A stretch of DNA of 64,000 nucleotides, taken from the NCBI GenBank assembly GCA_965200795.1, contig CBDAVB010000018.1, positions 1 to 64,000 on the forward strand, in the 5' to 3' direction. The notes below the pieces were generated by a model that did no database searches, was not told where the DNA came from, and was given only the letters and a program-made list of their open reading frames with translations. Numbering within the stretch: the stretch's first letter is position 1; each line of letters opens with the position of its first letter. Made by a program: the position numbers and the translations under genes. Shown here piece by piece: positions 59,333 to 64,000 of this stretch. The stretch is from Parashewanella sp965200795 (GTDB taxonomy: Bacteria > Pseudomonadota > Gammaproteobacteria > Enterobacterales > Shewanellaceae).

Positions 59333-61402
59333 ATGATGGCAAACTTTTCTTCTTTAACATGGAAGCAGGCATTTTTGGCGTTTAAAACAACACTTTTTTT
59401 CGCGATTACGATTTTTGTTATCGAATTTATCGCTGCCGCCAAGTCAGAACAATTCAGCCTGTTATCTCAGCAGCAGCGACTCATTCAACGCTTAGAGCAG
59501 GTGAGCCTGCAAAATCAAAACACCGAGACAGTCGAAATCGCGGAGAAGTTAGTCGACTTATCACTCAGCGTGCCCTGGATAAAATCGGTAGAAATTCAGC
59601 TCAGCAACGGCGGCCGTTTTTTCAGCGCTGATAAGTCAGAAAATACAAGCAACTCACTGATCAGTAAAACCGTGGACTACCTGGTTGACCAGCCCGTATC
59701 AAGCACTCACCTTCTTTATCAAAAAGGTGTTATTTTTGATAAGAACACCACTCAAACCGCCAAAACACCGTTCGCCAGAGTAACGCTCAATTACAATGAG
59801 CACGTCATCAGCTCGCGGCTGGCGCGACATTTAAAATACAGTTTATTTCTATCGCTGGCCGGTGCGATGGTATTAACAATACTGCTGGCATACGCTTTCC
59901 ATCAATTTCTCACCCGCCCTGTACTGCATATTTGTAATGCAATGGAAAACATTAACCCTGAAGCTCCGAAAGAAAGCTTGTTACCCCGCTTATCCGGACA
60001 CGGAAAAAGTGAGCTCGGCCGTTTGGTCACGAAATTGAATCAGGTGCTCATTCAATTTAACGCGACTCAGTCCAGGTTAAGAAAAATGGCGACGAAAGAC
60101 ACGTTAACGGGTTTGCCCAATTGCACGTTGCTACTGGAAACCTTACATATCGCCGTTCAAAGAGCGAGGGCTCAGCGGCGGACTTTTGCTGTTTTTTATA
60201 TCGATTTAGACCGGTTTAAAAACGTAAACGACTCATTAGGCCATGAAATCGGTGACAGATATCTCAGCAGAGTGGCTCGCACATTAAAACGCTGCACCGG
60301 TGAGAAAGGCGTAGTCGCCAGACTTGCCGGCGACGAATTTGCGATTGTGGTTAACGATATTCAAGATCCTAACCGGGCCGGCGAATTTGCCCGCAAACTT
60401 CTGGAACAGATTCAACAGCCGTTACAACTTAACGGTCATGAACTTCACCCTGACGCCGCCGTCGGCATTGCCCTGTTTCCCGATGACGGACATACCGCGG
60501 AAGATTTACTTCGCCGTGCCGAAACCGCCATGTACAACGCCAAAAACCTCGAATTTGGTAATTGGGAGTTTTTCAATCATAAAATGACCGAAAACGCCGT
60601 TGCTCAATTAGAGTTAGAAGCAGAATTACATTCCACCTTAATTCGTGAACTGGACAGCGACAAACCATTGCATGAATTGCAACTTTACTACCAACCCAAA
60701 ATAGACTTAAACACTGGAAAAGTGACCGGTGCCGAAGCGCTGATCCGCTGGCAAAAAGACGGCAAATTGATCTCACCGGGGGTATTTATTCCAGTCGCGG
60801 AAGAATCAGGACTCATCATCGCATTAGGTCGTTGGGTGATCAGAAATGTGTGCCTGACACTTGCCGAGTGGACAAAAAGCTATAATCAAGTACCCAGAAT
60901 CGCCATCAATATCGCCGCCAAGCATTTTGCTGACCCGAATTTAATTAAACAAATTAAAGCCGCGACTCAAACCTATAATGTATCGCCCGATTTATTAGAA
61001 ATTGAAATCACCGAAGGCTCGTTTATTAATAACATCCAACTGGCCATCGCCAGAATTGAGCAACTGCGAAAGGCGGGTTTTAAGGTCGCTATTGACGATT
61101 TTGGTACAGGGTATTCTTCTTTGTCTTACCTGAAGCTGTTGCCGATTAATATCCTAAAAATCGATAGGACTTTTATCGAAGGCTTACCGGAAAATGACGC
61201 CATTGCCAAAACGATTCTGCTGCTGGGTCAGCAGATGAATTTTGAAATTGTCGCTGAAGGTATTGATGAAAAGAAACAACTTCAGTGGTTAAAAAAGCAC
61301 GACTGCCAAATCGGTCAGGGATTCCTGTTCAGCAAACCGCTTGCGAAAGAGGAATTTGAGGCGTTATATTTATCACCGACACAAAGTGAGCTGGAGCTTT
61401 AG
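59333..61402 (+). CDS. Membrane-bound GGDEF-EAL cyclic-di-GMP protein
   Basis: 689 residues. Transmembrane segments at about 13-33 and 168-190 (SLAGAMVLTILLAYAFHQFL) frame a periplasmic sensor of about 135 residues resembling LapD/MoxY-type N-terminal domains. A HAMP-like region follows (RPVLHICNAMENI). GGDEF domain about 260-425: TKDTLTGLPN, FYIDLDRFKNVNDSLGHEIG, with the signature as LAGDEF (Ala in first position, a variant still found in active enzymes). EAL domain about 440-680: YYQPKIDLNTGKVTGAEALI, IEITEG, AIDDFGTGYSSLSYLKLLPI, KIDRTFIEG, VAEGIDEKKQL, QGFLFSKPL. EAL catalytic residues look complete, so phosphodiesterase activity is likely. Opposite strand to both neighbours. Confidence 0.93.
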   Translation: MMANFSSLTWKQAFLAFKTTLFFAITIFVIEFIAAAKSEQFSLLSQQQRLIQRLEQVSLQNQNTETVEIAEKLVDLSLSVPWIKSVEIQLSNGGRFFSADKSENTSNSLISKTVDYLVDQPVSSTHLLYQKGVIFDKNTTQTAKTPFARVTLNYNEHVISSRLARHLKYSLFLSLAGAMVLTILLAYAFHQFLTRPVLHICNAMENINPEAPKESLLPRLSGHGKSELGRLVTKLNQVLIQFNATQSRLRKMATKDTLTGLPNCTLLLETLHIAVQRARAQRRTFAVFYIDLDRFKNVNDSLGHEIGDRYLSRVARTLKRCTGEKGVVARLAGDEFAIVVNDIQDPNRAGEFARKLLEQIQQPLQLNGHELHPDAAVGIALFPDDGHTAEDLLRRAETAMYNAKNLEFGNWEFFNHKMTENAVAQLELEAELHSTLIRELDSDKPLHELQLYYQPKIDLNTGKVTGAEALIRWQKDGKLISPGVFIPVAEESGLIIALGRWVIRNVCLTLAEWTKSYNQVPRIAINIAAKHFADPNLIKQIKAATQTYNVSPDLLEIEITEGSFINNIQLAIARIEQLRKAGFKVAIDDFGTGYSSLSYLKLLPINILKIDRTFIEGLPENDAIAKTILLLGQQMNFEIVAEGIDEKKQLQWLKKHDCQIGQGFLFSKPLAKEEFEALYLSPTQSELEL

Positions 61403-61426
61403 AAAAAGCAGATAGCCATTAGAACG

Positions 61427-61451
61427 AAAAAGAGGCTAAAAGCCTCTTTTT
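61427..61451. terminator. Bidirectional Rho-independent terminator between the GGDEF-EAL gene and rpsO
   Basis: aaaaagaggc, taaa, gcctcttttt: a 10-base perfect stem with A/T tracts on both sides, placed between two converging genes (ends at 61402 and 61475). It would separate rpsO from pnp transcription. Confidence 0.9.
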
Positions 61452-61474
61452 CAAAACCGGGATACGCCGCGAAA

Positions 61475-61744
61475 TTAACGACGCAGTCCTAGCTTCTTAA
61501 TAAGAGCGGTGTAACGCTCCGCGTCTTTTTTCTTAAGGTACGCGGTTAACTTACGACGCGAGCTAACCATACGCAGCAGGCCGCGGCGAGAGTGATGATC
61601 ATGGGTGTGCTCTTTGAAGTGAGATTGCAGGTGGTTGATTTGTGCGGTCAGCAATGCAACTTGTACTTCTACAGAACCGGTGTCGTTTTCACCGCGGCCG
61701 AATTCGGCTACGATTTTCGCTTTCGCTTCAGGACTTAGTGACAT
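61475..61744 (-). CDS. rpsO: 30S ribosomal protein S15
   Basis: 89 residues from the ATG at 61742-61744, preceded by a ggagatata ribosome-binding site. MSLSPEAKAKIVAEFGRGEN, then the helical rRNA-binding core DTGSVEVQVALLTAQINHLQ, HFKEHTHDHHSRRGLLRMVS and SRRKLTAYLKKKDAERYTAL, ending KKLGLRR. Normal S15 length; the longer open frame upstream has no similarity. Member of the infB-rbfA-truB-rpsO block. Confidence 0.97.
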   Translation of the reverse strand: MSLSPEAKAKIVAEFGRGENDTGSVEVQVALLTAQINHLQSHFKEHTHDHHSRRGLLRMVSSRRKLTAYLKKKDAERYTALIKKLGLRR

Positions 61745-61855
61745 GTATATCTCCAAATATTTAGTCAATGAACTCAAGCCGATCACTAACTCAGCCTGAG
61801 GGCTGCGCATTTTAACGCTAAAGGGATGAAAAAACAACTTGGAGAATACGGTAAA

Positions 61856-62197
61856 TTAATTTCCTTTCAGATACTGAGTCGCTCTTTGCGGATCTTCCCA
61901 AAAGGTATCTTCATCAAGTTTGGATAGATTAAGAACGGTTTTTGACGTGTTCTCAATTATCTTCCATTGAATGTTTACTTTTCTATCTTCTCTGTCTTCG
62001 TTTCTGACTTCCTGAAGCTCAGAGATAACTTCTCGTTGCTTATCAGGCTGCCCTGTTATACATAAAATCTCACGACTTCTCCGTGCTGATTGATCTATCT
62101 GGTCATCTAAGATATTTCTTTGGTGTTCAAGTAAAGCTCTAACTTCACTTAATACCGCGTCACTCTTTAAACCTATAAAGCTCAGTTGAATACGTGC
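61856..62197 (-). pseudogene. Remnant open frame between truB and rpsO
   Basis: 114 open codons with no Met: FIGLKSDAVLSEVRALLEHQ, then NILDDQIDQSARRSREI, QREVISELQEVRNEDREDRK, DTFWEDPQRATQYLKGN-stop. The amphipathic charged sequence looks protein-like. The 5' end is lost at a stop next to repeat DNA (the tacgtgctcaagcg segment at 62191-62204). No family recognised. Its position interrupts the normally short truB-rpsO gap. Confidence 0.4.
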
Positions 62198-62292
62198 TCA
62201 AGCGTAAAATCACAAAGGCAGCAGATTGCTGACTTCGCGGGAATGACGGCTTAAAGCAAAACTCACTTTTGCCGAAGTGAAATCTACTTGCA

Positions 62293-63231
62293 TTATGACA
62301 ACACAACCAGCCGCTTAGGTTGCAGCAAACCTTTATTGTTCATCTCACCGACACCGACAAACAACTTGGCATCACCTAACGTAATACGAACTAATTGTTC
62401 TGGCCGCAAACCGGTCGCTTTAACCGCCTGACCTCGCATAACCGATTCGAGCAAGGCCATCGGCAGGTTGATTTCAGGGTAACGCGCGACAGCGGTAGCC
62501 GTCGGCAGTAAATGCTTATCCAACTCATTAAAACGATTTTCATCTTCAGGCTCGGATTGTTCAGCTATCTCCTGAAGTTGTTCAAGGGTTATGATTCGCT
62601 CATAAGGATAGTCGGCAACATGAGTACGGCGTAACATAATCACATGGGCGCCACAGCCCAAAAGCTCGCCCAGGTCATCGATGATGGTACGAATATATGT
62701 ACCTTTAGAGCAATGAATATCCAGCGTCAGCTCATCACCTTCGAGCTTAATAAACTTAAGTTCGTAAACGGTGACCGGACGCGCTTCACGCGGTACGGTA
62801 ATGCCTTCACGAGCGTATTTATACAAAGGTTGCCCTTGATACTTTAACGCTGAGAACATGGTCGGTACTTGGCTGATGTCACCCCGAAATTGATTCAAAG
62901 CGTCATCTAATCGCACCTGAGTAAATGCTAACGGCTTAGTCGCCACCACTTCACCGTCTGAATCACTGGTATCGGTTCTTACACCGAGTTTTGCCGTAAC
63001 TGAATAACGCTTATCTGAGTCCAGCAGATGTTGAGAGAACTTAGTCGCCTCGCCCAGGCAAATCGGCAGCATGCCCGTAGCCAGCGGATCAAGCGCGCCG
63101 GTATGTCCCGCTTTTCGGGCGTTGAATAACCGCTTTACCCGCTGCAAGGCGAAGTTAGAGCTCATACCGGTATCTTTATCTAATAATACGATACCGTTTA
63201 CCGGGCGACCTTTTTTAGAGCGACGAGCCAT
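62293..63231 (-). CDS. truB: tRNA pseudouridine(55) synthase TruB
   Basis: 312 residues. Makes pseudouridine 55 in the T-psi-C loop of tRNAs. Catalytic Asp48 in AGHTGALDPLATGMLPICLG. Other family stretches: RPVNGIVLLDKDTGMSSNFA, QVPTMFSALKYQGQPLYKYA, LDIHCSKGTYIRTIIDDLGE and LGCGAHVIMLRRTHVADYPY. C-terminal PUA-like part: AVKATGLRPEQLVRITLGDA. The start codon shares one base with the rbfA stop (TGATG), so the two are translationally coupled. Confidence 0.97.
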   Translation of the reverse strand: MARRSKKGRPVNGIVLLDKDTGMSSNFALQRVKRLFNARKAGHTGALDPLATGMLPICLGEATKFSQHLLDSDKRYSVTAKLGVRTDTSDSDGEVVATKPLAFTQVRLDDALNQFRGDISQVPTMFSALKYQGQPLYKYAREGITVPREARPVTVYELKFIKLEGDELTLDIHCSKGTYIRTIIDDLGELLGCGAHVIMLRRTHVADYPYERIITLEQLQEIAEQSEPEDENRFNELDKHLLPTATAVARYPEINLPMALLESVMRGQAVKATGLRPEQLVRITLGDAKLFVGVGEMNNKGLLQPKRLVVLS

Positions 63232-63647
63232 CAGGCTGTCTCCTCTTCTTCATCATCATCATCATCACGGTCACCGGAGTCGGCTTTTTGTTTGTCTCTG
63301 ATCACCACTTCCGTGACCAAGTTAGACATACGCATACCTTCAACTAACGAGCTGTCATATTCAAACTTAAGCTCTGGCATGATACGTAATTTCATACGTC
63401 CGGCCACCAAGCTGCGAATGTAACCCGATGCTTTGGTCAGCGCTTCAAGCTTAGTTTGGATTTGCTCGGGATCTTCATCAAAGAAGGTCACAAATACTTT
63501 TGCGAAGCTTAAGTCACGGGATACGTCAACTTCGTTTACGGTAACCATACCGATGCGGGGATCTTTCATGTCTCGCTGTAACACCATCGCCAGCTCCTGC
63601 TGCAGCTGCTGACCGATACGACGGGTACGACTGAATTCTTTAGCCAT
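63231..63647 (-). CDS. rbfA: 30S ribosome-binding factor RbfA
   Basis: 138 residues with the KH-type RbfA fold: MAKEFSRTRRIGQQLQQELA, MVLQRDMKDPRIGMVTVNEV, DVSRDLSFAKVFVTFFDEDP, ASGYIRSLVAGRMKLRIMPE, LKFEYDSSLVEGMRMSNLV. Needed for late 30S maturation and cold growth in E. coli. The C-terminus ends in an acidic tail (RDDDDDEEEETA), as in many gammaproteobacterial homologues. It lies between infB and truB as usual. Confidence 0.96.
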   Translation of the reverse strand: MAKEFSRTRRIGQQLQQELAMVLQRDMKDPRIGMVTVNEVDVSRDLSFAKVFVTFFDEDPEQIQTKLEALTKASGYIRSLVAGRMKLRIMPELKFEYDSSLVEGMRMSNLVTEVVIRDKQKADSGDRDDDDDEEEETA

Positions 63648-63797
63648 TTTTATAATCCAGAAAATAAGATTGATTATTTGTCCGTCTTCTGCTCTCGTCG
63701 CATCTGCGAAATCAGGCGTCCGGCGACTTTAAACGCCCGATTCCAGGTTTCGCAGGAATGACGGCATACCACATTCTCGGGTATGACGGCACAGACT
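63648..63797. repeat. REP-like extragenic palindromes between infB and rbfA
   Basis: Contains ttcgcaggaatgacggcata and the related ctcgggtatgacggcaca, members of the dispersed gtcattcc/ggaatgac palindromic family also seen in the IS982 tails (6953, 13909) and near 62240. Confidence 0.6.
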
Positions 63798-63823
63798 AAA
63801 AAAGGCGGCCATCGCCGCCTTTT
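63798..63823 (-). terminator. Hairpin terminator after infB
   Basis: On the minus strand aaaaggcggc, gatg, gccgcctttttt forms a 10-base GC-rich stem ending in T6, about 15 bases after the infB stop. It should terminate part of the infB transcripts; rbfA may have its own promoter or depend on read-through. Confidence 0.8.
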
Positions 63824-63835
63824 CGGAAACACAAA

Positions 63836-64000
63836 TTAAAGTGTTCTTGCTACTTCGACAGTTTCGAATACTTCGATTTGATCACCGACCTTAACGTCGT
63901 TATAGTTTTTAACGCCGATACCACACTCCATTCCGTTACGAACTTCCTGTACATCGTCTTTAAAGCGGCGCAGAGATTCAAGCTCACCTTCATAGATAAC
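63836..64000 (-). CDS. infB: Translation initiation factor IF-2, C-terminal end (partial)
   Basis: The last 54 codons: VIYEGELESLRRFKDDVQEV, RNGMECGIGVKNYNDVKVGD, QIEVFETVEVARTL-stop, the conserved end of the IF-2 C-terminal domain that binds fMet-tRNA. The rest lies beyond the window. It heads the infB-rbfA-truB-rpsO order. Confidence 0.97.
   Translation of the reverse strand, partial: VIYEGELESLRRFKDDVQEVRNGMECGIGVKNYNDVKVGDQIEVFETVEVARTL

Overview
The window comes from a gammaproteobacterium. The evidence is the 3' part of a 23S rRNA followed by 5S, an ampD-ampE-nadC neighbourhood, and an infB-rbfA-truB-rpsO-pnp-nlpI translation/RNA-decay block with typical gammaproteobacterial protein sequences. 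Death-domain proteins, a heavy load of insertion sequences, and many pseudogenes beside intact housekeeping genes suggest a host-associated lineage. Endozoicomonas-like bacteria are one possibility, but that is inference and not a taxonomic assignment.

Layout. (1) 1-5.9 kb: 23S (partial), 5S with terminator, then nadC, ampE and ampD on the minus strand. (2) 5.9-34.5 kb: a minus-strand NRPS-PKS locus. Read in its own direction it holds an SGNH-hydrolase-like gene, a B12/radical-SAM enzyme of the PhpK-like type, NRPS1 (partial C-A-PCP-C), a PKS/NRPS megagene (KS-AT-ACP-aminotransferase-C-A-PCP-C-A-PCP) and NRPS3 (TubC-type docking-C-A, cut off). The first megagene A domain carries the classical threonine code. 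The locus is broken by two IS982 copies, an IS630, an ISL3/IS5 compound insertion, a small MITE, at least four frameshifts and one in-frame stop. Removing the insertions rejoins several reading frames, so the ancestral assembly line can be read. IS982 copy 1 has no target duplication and sits where the 3' end of NRPS3 is missing. (3) 34.5-51.6 kb: an island of nested mobile elements. An IS21 is interrupted by an IS4-like element and an IS256. It is followed by an ISAzo13 remnant, a deleted group II intron, an IS66 relic, an IS50 (Tn5-type) relic whose right end matches the Tn5 inside end, the decayed remains of a two-gene defence-like operon (large ATPase plus PAPS-reductase-like protein), and an IS256 interrupted by an IS5-like element, all sitting in an IS1202/ISNCY-like remnant. 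(4) 51.6-55.3 kb: two neighbouring genes encoding death-domain/coiled-coil/death-domain proteins, embedded in dispersed miniature repeats. (5) 55.4-64 kb: nlpI, pnp, a GGDEF-EAL gene on the opposite strand wedged between pnp and rpsO, then rpsO, truB, rbfA and the end of infB.

How it fits together. The housekeeping blocks are intact. Most decay is in the accessory DNA between them, which looks like a sink for transposition. If the biosynthetic locus was functional, it would have made a peptide with one malonyl-derived beta-amino extension followed by Thr and at least two further residues. In its present form the assembly line could not make the full product.
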